A stretch of DNA of 35,353 nt from Marinobacterium marinum (GTDB lineage Bacteria > Pseudomonadota > Gammaproteobacteria > Pseudomonadales > Balneatricaceae), in the NCBI RefSeq assembly GCF_013868415.1, contig NZ_JACEMT010000013.1, positions 1-35,353 on the forward strand, written 5' to 3'. A model generated the notes under the pieces. That model was not told the DNA's origin and did not search any database. It saw only the letters and a program-made list of their open reading frames with translations. The position numbers and the translations under genes were made by a program. This document shows positions 7,354-17,100 of this stretch, piece by piece; the first letter of the stretch is position 1, and each line of letters opens with the position of its first letter.

Positions 7354-8505
7354 ATGAAAGAACAGATTCTGACCAACGCCCGCCTGATCCTGCGCGACGA
7401 CGTAGTCACCGGCACCCTGGTCATCCGTGACGGCGAGATTGCTGAAATCAGTCAGGGAATCAGCCAACAGCCCCAGGCCGACAACCTGGATGGTGAATAT
7501 CTGATGCCCGGCCTGGTGGAGTTGCACACCGACAATCAGGAAAAATACTTCACTCCGCGCCCGAAAGTAGACTGGCCGGCACACATGGCGATGGCGACCC
7601 ATGATGCCCAGCTGATCACCGCTGGCATCACCACCTCGTTCAACTCGGTGGCACTGGGCGATATTATCGGCGAAAGCACCCGCGTCGAAAAACTGGATGC
7701 GATGATCAAGGCGATCATCGAGTCCGAACGCGTTGGCCTCAATCGCGCCAACCACCTGCTGCACCTGCGGTGCGAAGTGAGCTATCCGGGCCTGATGGAG
7801 CTGTTCGAGCGTTACATTGGTGAAGATCTGGTCAAGCTGGTGTCGGTGATGGACCATGCGCCCGGTCAGCGCCAGTTCCCGCCGGAGAACATTCCCAAGT
7901 ACCGCGAGTACTACATGATCAAGTACGGCCTCAGCGATGACCAGATGGATGACTTTATCGCGCTGCAGCAGGCCAACAGTGCGCAGTACGCCGATCCCTT
8001 CCGCCGCCGCATCTGCGAGGTATGCCATGATCGCGGCATCGCCATCGCCAGCCACGACGACGCCACCCTGGCACATGCACAGGAATCCGCCGAACTGGGG
8101 ATGCAGGTGGCGGAGTTCCCGACCACCCTGGAAGCGGCGAAAGCCTCCCATGAGCTGGGCCTGAAGGTACTGATGGGCGCACCCAATATCGTGCGTGGCG
8201 GTTCTCATTCCGGCAATATTGCCGCCAAGGATCTGGCCAGGGCCGGTGTGCTGGATATCCTCAGTTCCGACTATTATCCCTCGGCGCTGGTGCAGGCCGC
8301 GTTCATGGTCGCTAATATGGAGGATAATGACTACGATCTGGCACGAGCTGTCCGACTGGTCACCGCAAACCCAGCCGAAGCGGCCAACCTGCAGGATCGC
8401 GGCGTGCTGGAAGTGGGCCGACGCGCCGACCTGGTACAGGTGAACAGCCACTCGGTGATGCCGCTGGTGGAACGAGTCTGGTGCAAGGGCAAGCGGGTAT
8501 TCTGA
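7354..8505 (+). CDS. phnM: Ribose 1-methylphosphonate 5-triphosphate diphosphatase PhnM
   Basis: 383 residues, close to E. coli PhnM (378). It belongs to the amidohydrolase superfamily and releases pyrophosphate from the ribose triphosphonate made by PhnGHIL, giving the PhnJ substrate. Visible landmarks are PGLVELHTDNQEKYFTPRP with the HxD-type metal ligands, the SYPGLMELFERY and VSVMDHAPGQRQF segments, IASHDDAT, and SSDYYPSALVQAAF near the C-terminus. Its TGA shares one base with the phnN ATG. Confidence 0.95.
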   Translation: MKEQILTNARLILRDDVVTGTLVIRDGEIAEISQGISQQPQADNLDGEYLMPGLVELHTDNQEKYFTPRPKVDWPAHMAMATHDAQLITAGITTSFNSVALGDIIGESTRVEKLDAMIKAIIESERVGLNRANHLLHLRCEVSYPGLMELFERYIGEDLVKLVSVMDHAPGQRQFPPENIPKYREYYMIKYGLSDDQMDDFIALQQANSAQYADPFRRRICEVCHDRGIAIASHDDATLAHAQESAELGMQVAEFPTTLEAAKASHELGLKVLMGAPNIVRGGSHSGNIAAKDLARAGVLDILSSDYYPSALVQAAFMVANMEDNDYDLARAVRLVTANPAEAANLQDRGVLEVGRRADLVQVNSHSVMPLVERVWCKGKRVF

Positions 8506-9077
8506 TGATCAGAGGTACGCTTTTCTACCTGGTCGGGGCCTCGGGCTCCGGCAAGGATTCACTACTGGAAGGCTGTCGTCGGCAACTGCCGGCACAGCTG
8601 CGCTGCTGCATCGCCCACCGTTACATCACCCGCGCCGCGGATGCTGGCGGCGAGAATCATATTCACCTGAGCGAAGCCGAGTTTCATCTGCGCGAGCAGC
8701 TGGGGCTGTTCGCCATGAGCTGGTACTCCCACGGTTACCACTACGGCATCGGCAACGAAATCGACGCCTGGCTCGACTCCGGTGCCAACGTGCTGATCAA
8801 CGGCTCACGCGAATATCTGCCCAAAGCAATGGCGATGTACGACGAGCTGGTGCCGGTGCTGGTCGACGTGGATACCGACAAGCTGCGCCAGCGCCTGGTC
8901 AAGCGTGGTCGGGAAACACCGGAGGAGATCGAGTGCCGACTGGCGCGTCATGCCGAGATGGTGGCACTTATGCCAAGCTGCACGTTGCATGTCAGCAATA
9001 ACGGTCAGCTGCAGGACGGTATCAATGCTCTGCTCGACGTGATTACCGCCAACAGCCTTCAGGCAACGGATATATAA
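8505..9077 (+). CDS. phnN: Ribose 1,5-bisphosphate phosphokinase PhnN
   Basis: 190 residues. The P-loop GASGSGKDS near the N-terminus, followed by HRYITRAADAGGENHIHLSE, is typical of PhnN, a guanylate-kinase-like enzyme that phosphorylates ribose 1,5-bisphosphate to PRPP. I place the start at ATG 8505, which overlaps the phnM stop. An in-frame GTG at 8481 would add eight residues read from the phnM tail and is less likely. The downstream phnP follows almost directly. The acetyltransferase gene phnO, present between phnN and phnP in E. coli, is absent here. Confidence 0.94.
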   Translation: MIRGTLFYLVGASGSGKDSLLEGCRRQLPAQLRCCIAHRYITRAADAGGENHIHLSEAEFHLREQLGLFAMSWYSHGYHYGIGNEIDAWLDSGANVLINGSREYLPKAMAMYDELVPVLVDVDTDKLRQRLVKRGRETPEEIECRLARHAEMVALMPSCTLHVSNNGQLQDGINALLDVITANSLQATDI

Positions 9078-9090
9078 GGTGATGCCCGCC

Positions 9091-9837
9091 ATGCAACTGA
9101 CTTTCCTTGGCACCGGCGATGTGCGTCAGGTGCCGGTTTATGGCTGCGACTGTCCCGCCTGTTCAACCGCACGTCAGGACAGACGCCTGCGGCGCAAGCC
9201 CTGCAGCGCCCTGCTGGAGCTGGGTGAGCTACGCATCCTGCTTGACGGCGGGCTGACCGATCTGGCCGAACGCTTTGCGCCCGGCGATCTGAACGCCATC
9301 CTGCTAACGCACTATCACGTCGACCATGTACAGGGGCTGTTTCACCTGCGCTGGGGGCTCAACGATAGCATCCCGGTGTACGGTCCGGATGACCGTAATG
9401 GCTGTGCCGATCTGCTCAAACATCCTGGAATTCTGGATTTCCGTCCGCCACTGACGGCCTTTGTGCCTTTTCAGCTGGACGAACTGAAGATCACTCCCCT
9501 GCCCTTACAACACTCAAAGCCCACCTTCGGCTATCTGTTCGAACACGACGGTCAACACCTTGCCTACCTGACCGATACCGTAGGCCTGCCGGAAAAGACC
9601 GAGTGCTTCCTGCAGAACTTCGACAACCTGGAAGTGGTCATCGATTGCAGCCAGCCTCCCCGCCCCGAGCCGCCCCGCAACCACAACGATTTGAATCTGG
9701 TCATTGAGATTCATACTCGCCTGCATTCCAGACGCACCTGGCTAACGCACATTGGCCACGAAATGGATGCCTGGCTGATCGACAATGGCCTCCCGACTGG
9801 TCTGTATGTCGCCCAAGACGGACAGACTCTAGTGTGA
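9091..9837 (+). CDS. phnP: Phosphoribosyl 1,2-cyclic phosphate phosphodiesterase PhnP
   Basis: 248 residues from ATG 9091, chosen because AAGGTG lies about 9 bp upstream. GTG 9079 and ATG 9082 are in frame but too close to that site. It is a metallo-beta-lactamase fold enzyme that opens the cyclic phosphate made by PhnJ to ribose 1,5-bisphosphate, feeding PhnN. Metal motifs are LTHYHVDHVQG, HSKPTFGYL, LTDTVGLPEKT and LTHIGHEMDAW. The structural zinc cysteines at residues 19, 21 and 24 (CDCPAC) are kept. It is the last gene of the operon, with a terminator directly behind the stop. Confidence 0.95.
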   Translation: MQLTFLGTGDVRQVPVYGCDCPACSTARQDRRLRRKPCSALLELGELRILLDGGLTDLAERFAPGDLNAILLTHYHVDHVQGLFHLRWGLNDSIPVYGPDDRNGCADLLKHPGILDFRPPLTAFVPFQLDELKITPLPLQHSKPTFGYLFEHDGQHLAYLTDTVGLPEKTECFLQNFDNLEVVIDCSQPPRPEPPRNHNDLNLVIEIHTRLHSRRTWLTHIGHEMDAWLIDNGLPTGLYVAQDGQTLV

Positions 9838-9840
9838 CTC

Positions 9841-9870
9841 AACGGCTTTCCGACACACCGCCGTTTTTTT
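9841..9870 (+). terminator. Intrinsic terminator of the phn operon
   Basis: The stem AACGGC (9841-9846) pairs with GCCGTT (9860-9865) over a 13-base loop. The stem runs into a T tract ending at 9870. It begins 4 bases after the phnP stop. Confidence 0.75.
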
Positions 9871-9871
9871 C

Positions 9872-9900
9872 TTCAACCTTGTAAAGGCTTCTGTTATAAC
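9872..9900 (+). promoter_or_regulatory. Possible sigma-70 promoter for the M48 protease gene
   Basis: TTCAAC (9872-9877), a 17-bp spacer and TATAAC (9895-9900) lie directly after the phn terminator and 34 bp before the ATG at 9935. The -10 matches 5 of 6 and the -35 only 3 of 6, so this is a weak prediction from sequence alone. Confidence 0.35.
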
Positions 9901-9934
9901 GACGGTGATTTTGCTAATCAATTTGGGAAGTACG

Positions 9935-10684
9935 ATGAAAAGGACGCTTATTTCAATGACCGCCGCCATGCTGATCGGCGGCTCTCTGACCTTGACCGGC
10001 TGTGTCGAGGGTAACCTGAACAACGCATCATTTGCCGCGCTTCAGGATGCTGCACAGGCCGCCACACTCTCGGACGAAGATGCCCAGGCAATGGCGGCCC
10101 AGGCCGCTGTGGAAATGGATAAAAAGAACAAGGTCATGCCCGCTTCCAGCAAGCATGCCAAACGGCTGGATCGCATTGTGGAAAGCTTCCGCAACGAGGA
10201 CGGCCTGGCGCTGAACTTCAAGGTGTACAACAGCCGCGAAATTAACGCGTTTGCCATGGCTGACGGCACGATTCGTGTTTACCGCGGGCTGCTGGACAAC
10301 TTTACCGACGATGAAGTGCGCTTCGTTATCGGCCACGAAATCGGCCATGTCAAACTGGGTCACTCGGTCAAAGCCATGCGCACGGCCTACGCAACTTCGG
10401 CTGTACGCAAGGGCGTTGCCAGTCAGGGCGGCAAGGCCGCTGAGCTGTCCAACTCCCAGCTGGGTGCCTTGGGTGAAGCCTTTATCAACGCCCAGTTTTC
10501 CCAGTCTCAGGAGCAGGATTCAGACACCTACGCTGTTGCTTTCATGAAGAAGCACGGTTTTGATCCCCGTGCCGGTCTGAGCGTCATGAAAAAATTCCAG
10601 CAGATGGATGGCGGCAAGGGCAGCATGCTGTCCAGCCACCCGGCCTCCAGCGATCGCGAAGACCATATCGCCAGCCTGCTGTAA
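9935..10684 (+). CDS. M48-family metalloprotease lipoprotein, LoiP/YcaL-like
   Basis: 249 residues. The start is ATG 9935, preceded by GGGAAG. The N-terminus has a lipoprotein signal ending at the lipobox LTGC (Cys23), so the protein is membrane-anchored in the periplasm. The M48 zinc site HEIGH is at residues 134-138, followed by the downstream glutamate region SQSQEQDSDTYAVAFMKKHG, which supplies the third ligand. The closest known proteins by layout are E. coli LoiP (YggG) and YcaL, small M48 lipoproteins linked to outer-membrane protein quality control. It stands as a single gene between a terminator and a long hairpin. Which of the two it corresponds to cannot be settled here. Confidence 0.9.
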   Translation: MKRTLISMTAAMLIGGSLTLTGCVEGNLNNASFAALQDAAQAATLSDEDAQAMAAQAAVEMDKKNKVMPASSKHAKRLDRIVESFRNEDGLALNFKVYNSREINAFAMADGTIRVYRGLLDNFTDDEVRFVIGHEIGHVKLGHSVKAMRTAYATSAVRKGVASQGGKAAELSNSQLGALGEAFINAQFSQSQEQDSDTYAVAFMKKHGFDPRAGLSVMKKFQQMDGGKGSMLSSHPASSDREDHIASLL

Positions 10685-10707
10685 TTTCAAAGCGCTGAAC
10701 GATACGG

Positions 10708-10742
10708 CAGGCCTTGAGGCATCGATACCGCCTCAAGGCCTG
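10708..10742. terminator. 13-bp perfect hairpin between convergent genes
   Basis: CAGGCCTTGAGGC (10708-10720) pairs perfectly with 10730-10742 over a 9-base loop. It lies 24 bp after the M48 protease stop and 10 bp beyond the stop of the convergent decarboxylase. There is no T tract on either side, so it may act as a transcript-end stabiliser or weak bidirectional terminator. Confidence 0.55.
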
Positions 10743-10752
10743 TCTGGCCTGC

Positions 10753-12474
10753 TCAGACTGAAGTTCTGACCAGTGCCGCCAGCGCCCGCATATCGCTACT
10801 GTCTCGCATACCAGCGGCAATCTCGCGCTGCTCTTCTATCACTTCCCGCAATACCTTGTCCGTTGTCAGCGGATTCGCCAGTACCACCCTGAAAACCGTG
10901 ATCGCCTGCTGGTCATAACACTCGGGCTTCAGCCGGGTTCGTGACACGAAGGCCTTGCCCCGTTCACGCTGCTCTTTCTGAATAACCTGGGTAATACGAC
11001 TTAGAATCTCGTTGATCTCCCGACGCGTATCCTCATCCGCCTCCAGAAGACGTGCTTGCACATCGGCAGGCGCCCAACGGTACGTAAAAATGTTGAGTTC
11101 CGGGTCCGATACCAGCTCAAAATCTTCCAGGGTGACAATATGGTCTGCGAAACGTCGCGCCAGTTCGATGCCGTTTTCAATCAGCATGGCATAGCCACCC
11201 CGGCTGATTATTTTCAGACCGGCATGAACCAGCATGGCCATACCCGGCCTGGAGCCTTCCAGTGTTGTACTGCCCAGATCCTTGGAACCCTGGCGAATAA
11301 TGTATTGGGCGTGATGTTCGATACTTTCCAGCACGGACGGGTCGCGGAAAAGCACCAGCCCGACCCCCATGGGAACATACAACTGCTTATGCGCATCGAT
11401 TGTCACCGAGTCGGCACGTTCAATCCCTTTGAGCAGGGTTCGATAACGCTTTGAAAACAGTGTAGGTCCACCCCAGGCTGCATCCACATGGAAATGCAGG
11501 CCATATGCTTCGGCAATATCGGCCATCTTGTCCAGAGGATCAATATTGCCCGTTTCCGTCGTACCGGCAATGCCGACCAGTGCAAAAGGACGAATCCGCT
11601 GCTGTTTCAGCTCCTGCAGTTTTCGCTCCAGCGCGGTCAGACAAATACGGTTATAACTGTCTGTTTCAATGGAAATAAGGTTGTCACGTCCGATGCCCAA
11701 GACGTCCGCAGCCTTGGAAAGGGAATAATGACCACGCTCTGAAACCAGTATCGCCGCCCCTTCATAACCGTAGTGACGCATGGCGCCAAACATCCCGCTG
11801 TGATGGATGCCCGGAAAATCCCGATCCGGTCCGAATGCCCGATTTCTCGCCGTCCATAACGCCGTTATATTGGCGATCGTCCCACCTGAACAGATAGCCC
11901 CCAAACGCTTGCGACCGTGATGCAGCCAGGTGTCGTAAAATTCATCGGATTGCTCATAGGTCAACCGATGCAGCATGCCCAGCACTTGTCGCTCGAGTGG
12001 CGTAAATGCTTTTGAGGTTTCGGTTTTCACCAGGTTCTGATTCAACGCGATCATGATCTTGGACAGCGGAATCATGAAATACGGCAAGGCCGATGTCATA
12101 TGACCCACAAAGCTCGGTGATGAGGTATGCACCGACTGTGCGACGACCTTATCAAGCAAGAACTGAGTATGTTCCGATACAAATACTGGGACTTCGGGTA
12201 TTCGGGTGTCGTTGAAGTCCTGCTCAATTTTGACCAGGTCGGCCTCTTCCGCAACGATATGCTCTTGCAGAAAGCCCGCCAGGTTTTCCGAGATGTCATT
12301 ATCCAGACGGTTGAGCGTAGACCCCGGGGCTTCCGGTACAGTGAAGATCCGCAATAGGTTTTCCATGCTGATTTCAGCACCGCCGGTTTTCTTTAGCACT
12401 TCTACCATGAACCTGTAGTCAGCCTGCAGAGCCGGAATAACACCACGCCCGCCAGGCTCAACATCCTCTTTCAT
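10753..12474 (-). CDS. panP: PLP-dependent decarboxylase, probable aspartate 1-decarboxylase PanP
   Basis: 573 residues, group II PLP decarboxylase fold. His249 (SERGHYS), Asp331 (HVDAAWGG) and the PLP lysine Lys363 (DAHKQLYVPMG) are in place, as is the SGGTIANITALW cofactor segment. The length and the N-terminal SFVGHMTSALPYFM region fit the pyridoxal-dependent aspartate 1-decarboxylase (PanP) known from Vibrio and Shewanella relatives, which makes beta-alanine for pantothenate/CoA in species lacking pyruvoyl PanD. A glutamate- or other amino-acid decarboxylase of the same superfamily is the main alternative. The chosen ATG 12474 has only a weak GAAG upstream. It converges on the M48 protease gene. 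Confidence 0.82.
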   Translation of the reverse strand: MKEDVEPGGRGVIPALQADYRFMVEVLKKTGGAEISMENLLRIFTVPEAPGSTLNRLDNDISENLAGFLQEHIVAEEADLVKIEQDFNDTRIPEVPVFVSEHTQFLLDKVVAQSVHTSSPSFVGHMTSALPYFMIPLSKIMIALNQNLVKTETSKAFTPLERQVLGMLHRLTYEQSDEFYDTWLHHGRKRLGAICSGGTIANITALWTARNRAFGPDRDFPGIHHSGMFGAMRHYGYEGAAILVSERGHYSLSKAADVLGIGRDNLISIETDSYNRICLTALERKLQELKQQRIRPFALVGIAGTTETGNIDPLDKMADIAEAYGLHFHVDAAWGGPTLFSKRYRTLLKGIERADSVTIDAHKQLYVPMGVGLVLFRDPSVLESIEHHAQYIIRQGSKDLGSTTLEGSRPGMAMLVHAGLKIISRGGYAMLIENGIELARRFADHIVTLEDFELVSDPELNIFTYRWAPADVQARLLEADEDTRREINEILSRITQVIQKEQRERGKAFVSRTRLKPECYDQQAITVFRVVLANPLTTDKVLREVIEEQREIAAGMRDSSDMRALAALVRTSV

Positions 12475-12624
12475 TACTTCACAAAGCGGCTATTGTTATA
12501 CATGAACCCGCTGCCAATCCCACCATTCTACGTTATGCAACCCGCCCCTCGCATCATGATTTATCATTCCACTGCTGGAGTCAGGCTGAAATACACCGTG
12601 TCATTGGCATCTGAAAGAGTGTTC

Positions 12625-12689
12625 TCAGGGGCCCAGCTGCCGGCTGCCCCCTGATACGACAGGCCCCTCCCTGCGGGTCAGCTGACCCG
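12625..12689 (-). terminator. Two hairpins downstream of the amidase gene
   Basis: A perfect 16-bp palindrome CGGGTCAGCTGACCCG lies at 12674-12689, directly after the amidase stop (12693-12691). A second stem, TCAGGGG 12625-12631 with CCCCTGA 12648-12654, follows on the minus strand. Neither has a T tract. They probably mark the amidase transcript end; the rest of the 216-bp gap before panP shows nothing else to me. Confidence 0.45.
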
Positions 12690-12690
12690 G

Positions 12691-13980
12691 TTACGACAAC
12701 AGAGATTCCAACCAGCGCGCCATGCACAACAGGCGATCATCGTCACGTGCCTGCCCCACCAACTGAATCCCCAACGGCAAGCCATCGGTATCAACCAGCC
12801 CCGGCAGAGTCACCACCGGCAGCCCCATAACCTGCCAGGGACGGCTCATATGCGGTGCCCCCGTATTGTCACGCCCTTCCGGCGCCACCCCTGGCGCGGC
12901 AGGTGCCAGGATCGCATCCACATCCGGGTACTCGGCCAACAGCTTCTGGCGGATGGCTTCCGCCGCTTGCAAAGCATTCAAGTAGTCCGTCCTCGGCATG
13001 GCCAGCCCTGTCTCGATCAGGGTTTGCAACGGTTCGCTGAGTTGCTCGCAGCGGCCGGATTCATAAACCAGATTGCGGCTCACTTCATAGGCCATGACGA
13101 CGCTATGATGCGTGACCAGATCAGCCAGCCCGATCTCCGACCCTGGTTCAACAACAGTCACGCCCTGCCCTGTCAGCATCTTTTGCACACGCCTCATTGC
13201 CGCCTGCATATCGGAACTGGTCTCGCCAATTGCCGGTCCGCTTACCAGCAGTATCTTGGTCGGTTTGAGGATGGTTTGTACAGGAGCAGTATCCGACTGG
13301 CGCAGCAGTACCGTTCTCAACAGTTCGATATCTTCTACACGACGGGCAAACATGCCCAGAGAGTCCAGCGACTGTCCCAGCGGCTGGATACCGCGCAGGG
13401 AAAATTCTCCACGAGAACCAACATATCCAACAGTGCCACAATACGCAGCCGGTCTGATCACCGATGCTGCCGTCTGGGAGCCCAGTGCCATCGGTACCAT
13501 GTCATCCGCAACCGCGGCAGCCGATCCACTGGAAGAACCGCCCGGGGTCCGCGACGGATCACAGGGGTTGGCCGTTTTGCCCGGGCGAAAATAGGCGAAT
13601 TCGGTCGTAACCGTTTTGCCCAGTACAATCGCCCCGGCCCGGCGCAACAGCTCAACGCAACTGGCATCATCGACCGGGCGTCGCCCCTGATGAATGGGTG
13701 AGCCCATCTCGGTTGGCATCTCCGCAGTATCGATAATATCCTTGATGCCGACCGGAAGGCCCTTCAGCAGGCTCTGCTCGTAAAATTCACGGTTCTGACG
13801 ATAATGGGCAAGATACGCTTCCCTGCTCAGCCGATGCTGCCAGGCGCCGATCATCTCTTCACGCGCCTCGATCCGGTCGAAGCATTCCTCAATCATGCTT
13901 TCCGCACTAAGAGTACCTTCCCGTATCGCATCCAGCGCCTGTTTAAGGCCCATTTTATTCTTGTTGTCGTGACGATTCAT
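12691..13980 (-). CDS. Amidase-signature-family hydrolase
   Basis: 429 residues from ATG 13980 (GGGAC upstream). It has the Ser-cisSer-Lys amidase fold: Lys80 in VGIKDIIDT, the serine-rich loop TPGGSSSGSAAAVADD at 145-160 with the cis-serine, and the nucleophile Ser173 in GSQTAASVIRPAAYCG. The family cleaves amides or ureas, and the substrate is not deducible. Residues before the nucleophile read T-A-A-S where T-G-G-S or T-A-G-S is usual, a small change beside the oxyanion hole. It is not a GatA (no gatB/gatC nearby, and it is shorter). It is monocistronic in appearance, with a strong palindrome 55 bp upstream. Confidence 0.85.
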   Translation of the reverse strand: MNRHDNKNKMGLKQALDAIREGTLSAESMIEECFDRIEAREEMIGAWQHRLSREAYLAHYRQNREFYEQSLLKGLPVGIKDIIDTAEMPTEMGSPIHQGRRPVDDASCVELLRRAGAIVLGKTVTTEFAYFRPGKTANPCDPSRTPGGSSSGSAAAVADDMVPMALGSQTAASVIRPAAYCGTVGYVGSRGEFSLRGIQPLGQSLDSLGMFARRVEDIELLRTVLLRQSDTAPVQTILKPTKILLVSGPAIGETSSDMQAAMRRVQKMLTGQGVTVVEPGSEIGLADLVTHHSVVMAYEVSRNLVYESGRCEQLSEPLQTLIETGLAMPRTDYLNALQAAEAIRQKLLAEYPDVDAILAPAAPGVAPEGRDNTGAPHMSRPWQVMGLPVVTLPGLVDTDGLPLGIQLVGQARDDDRLLCMARWLESLLS

Positions 13981-14034
13981 AACTGTCCCATGCTTGTATT
14001 GACTGGTATTCAGAATCAAAACCAAGCTGGCATA

Positions 14035-14054
14035 TTAGTTGAATATTCAACTAA
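14035..14054. promoter_or_regulatory. Perfect 20-bp palindrome, probable operator of the amidase gene
   Basis: TTAGTTGAAT followed by its exact reverse complement ATTCAACTAA, 55 bp upstream of the amidase ATG and 81 bp from the bcsC 3' end. AT-rich 18-20-bp palindromes of this shape are typical operators of dimeric winged-helix regulators such as MarR-family proteins. No such regulator gene is present nearby, so its binder would be encoded elsewhere. Confidence 0.6.
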
Positions 14055-14134
14055 ATTACAGTTTCACTGATACGCCCGGTGACAGACTGGCACATTGATC
14101 AGACTGCCCCACCGACTGCAAGCCGGGCGGACTC

Positions 14135-17100
14135 TTAGCGCCACTCCGCATACGGCTCAAGCGGCCCTACCGGCAGGTCGAGCTTGCCCTGCCAGGGATT
14201 AAACAGATAGCGCAGATACACCGAAGCGCTGCCTGGCGCATAATCATTGCTCGCCTGCCAACTGATACCACCGCCCAGCACCCAGTGGCTGTCCAGCCGA
14301 TACTCGCCACGGGCCGACATTCGTACCCCTAGCCCCGTGCTGCTATCGGCATCACTGCCCCAGCCCGCATAAGGGTCCGGCACCCAGCCGCTGTTGGCAA
14401 TCAACGATTCATGGCCCGGATAATAGGCATGTCCATCCGTACGAGAATACGACCACCCCAGCGAGGCATCCAATGCCACGGACCAGTCCTGACTTCGACG
14501 GGCATAGGACACCGGCAAGCCAAAGGAAAGGTAGGCCTGAGGGCTGTAGTAAGCTCCCTGTCCCAGGGTGTTTTCACTCAATTCCTTATCGAAATGCATG
14601 AACATCACCGAGCCCCCGACTCGCAACTGCTCATCCAATTCATTAATCATGCGATGATAGTACCCCCCCATGGCGGTCAGTCGAATGTTGTCCTCAACCC
14701 GCTCCCCCTCGAGCTGATGAGCACCCAGACTGGCCCAGACACCGTTGGCCTCCCCCTGGTCATGGCTCAACCCAAGGGTTACTCCCGTGGCGGTCACACC
14801 ACCCCAGCTCAGTCCGGTCACCGGATCAACAGCTCCGGCATAGGACACCAGCGAGTTACTCATGGGCCGCCGTGACAGGGTCAAGGTATACCCCCACTCG
14901 CCCAGACTGCTGTCATAGGAAACGCCACCCAGCCAATTGTCCACCTCGAACCCGAACGGTGAATGCCCCAAATCCCAGCTCCAGCGATCGCCGCTCCAGC
15001 CAATGGCAACCCCGGTACCCGAGGTATCCAGCCCGTCGAACTGACAGCCATCGAGCACGGCGTTACAGGCACCAAAAAAGTCTCGAGACTCGGGGATATC
15101 ACTGTCCAGCCGCACCTGCTCAGCCTGTAGCCAGGCGCGTCCGTTCCCGGCCGGAACCTCCAGACGCAACAACGTCGTCTGCAAACTCAGATCATTCACT
15201 CCTGAGGGTGAGTTGTCGGTTCGCCAACCGGTATCATGCTGCAGCTGGATACTCGGGTTCAGGTGCTGGTAAGTCTCGGCCGCACCACGTTTAAGACTCG
15301 CGGCCAGCCAGTCATCCTCAACACGGGAGCGCGTGGCTCGTGTCAGGGATTCGCCGTCCCCGGCATCGGCTGAAGTCATCAGTCCCAATGAGGCCAGCCC
15401 CTGCGCATACAATGACAACGCTTGCTCGGGATCACTCTGCAGCTGTGCCGCATCCCGCAGCACCAGCGGATCAGACGGCTGAGCCTCGACCAGATCAGCG
15501 ATCAAGCGAGCCGCATGATCAGTCTGTCCCAGCTCGGTCAGCAGATAGATATAACGGCGCTGCTGATTAACGCTGGCGCCCTCCAACGTAATGCTGTCCA
15601 GCCGTACTTGTGCAAATGCGTGGTCTCCCGTACGCAGGTAGCTTTCAACCAGCCCCAGACGCGCATCCAGACTCACGGACTCTTCGGTAGTCAACTGCTG
15701 GTAACGCTCAATGGCCTCGGCATAAGCGCCATCTTCACGCAGCCAGTCCGCCAACAACAGATGATCTTCCGGGCTATTTGAGCGGGACAGATTGGCTCTG
15801 GCCGCCACCATATCACCCTGTTCACGCAGGAGGCTCGCGGCCTGTCGGCGTTTGCGCCCTTCAACGCGCAGTGCCAGTTCCTCCATCCCCGGCGTCCAGC
15901 GCGACGACTCAATGGCTGCCAGCGTTGCCAGACTGGCATCATCCCGGTCCAGTGAAGCCAGATACAACCCATGGGCATAGCGGGCCTCGGGGTCCTGCCC
16001 CTGGTGCTCCAGCAGAGTTTGAAACACCTCATCCGCATCACCGACCTTCCCTTCCGCCACCAATAGATCAGCCAGCCGATAGCTCAGCCAGGGACTGGGA
16101 GGTGCCGATTCGGTGGCCTCTTGTAACAGCTGCATGGCCGTAGCCGTGTCCCGACGCACCAGCGCCGCTTCAACATCGCGCATCAGGCGCTCCTGCTGCA
16201 CACTCACAACCAGGTCGGCATACCGCTTCCGTGCCGCAGGGCTCAGACTATCCAACACCGCTTCCGCCTGCTCCAAGGATCGCGTCCGGTAATATCCCAC
16301 CAGGGTGTAGACCAGCTTTCCGTTTTCCGGGTTGATGCGCCGCGCCTTGCCGAACCATTTCAGCGCTGTTGCATCATCACCTTCAGCCAGGGCAGTTTCC
16401 GCCATACCCAATGGGCCGTCCACATCATCGGGACGAATCTGCATCACCTTGCGGTAGGCGCGCTGCGCCTGTGCGTATTGCCCGTCAGCCAGTGCCTGGT
16501 GGCCACGCTGCAGCCATTCGAGGCTTTGCGCATAGATGCGCAGATCATGCCATTTGGAAATGAAGCTGCCATCCTGCTCCAGTTTCTCGGCACGCGTCAG
16601 AGTCCGTACCGCTGCCCCATACTGCTGCAAGTTGACCTGTACCTGTCCCAATGCACCCAACAGACCGGGATCGTCCGGGTAGGTTTTAAGCGCTGCTTTC
16701 AACGGAGCATGAGCCTGTCGGTAGCGCTCTGCAGCCACCAAAGCCTTGCCCTTTTCACCGGCACGCCAGGCAGGATCACCCAGCAATGTCCGCTGATTCT
16801 GCCATTCCCGGTCCGCGCCCTGATGATAGCTGGTCCCCACATAACGGGTCAGAAAACGCTCCCACAACTGTGCCGCATCATCCGAGACGGGCAGATCAAT
16901 CAGATAGTTGTATTCAACTTCCGCTGCCCGGTTGACTGCTTGCGGATTTTTGGCCAGCTCGCCCAACAAGAGCAAGGCTTCTTCCGCCCGCTCTTCCGCC
17001 AGTAAAAGCTTGATGAGTCCCAGACGTACTTCGGGATTGCCGGGATAACGCCGATCCATCTGCTGCAGCCCCTCTATGGCTGCCGGGCGCTGCTCGTCCA

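Noticed and set aside
7318-8451. 377-residue minus-strand open frame opposite phnM
   Set aside because: Shadow of phnM, with no recognisable motifs and no ribosome site; phnM is unambiguous.
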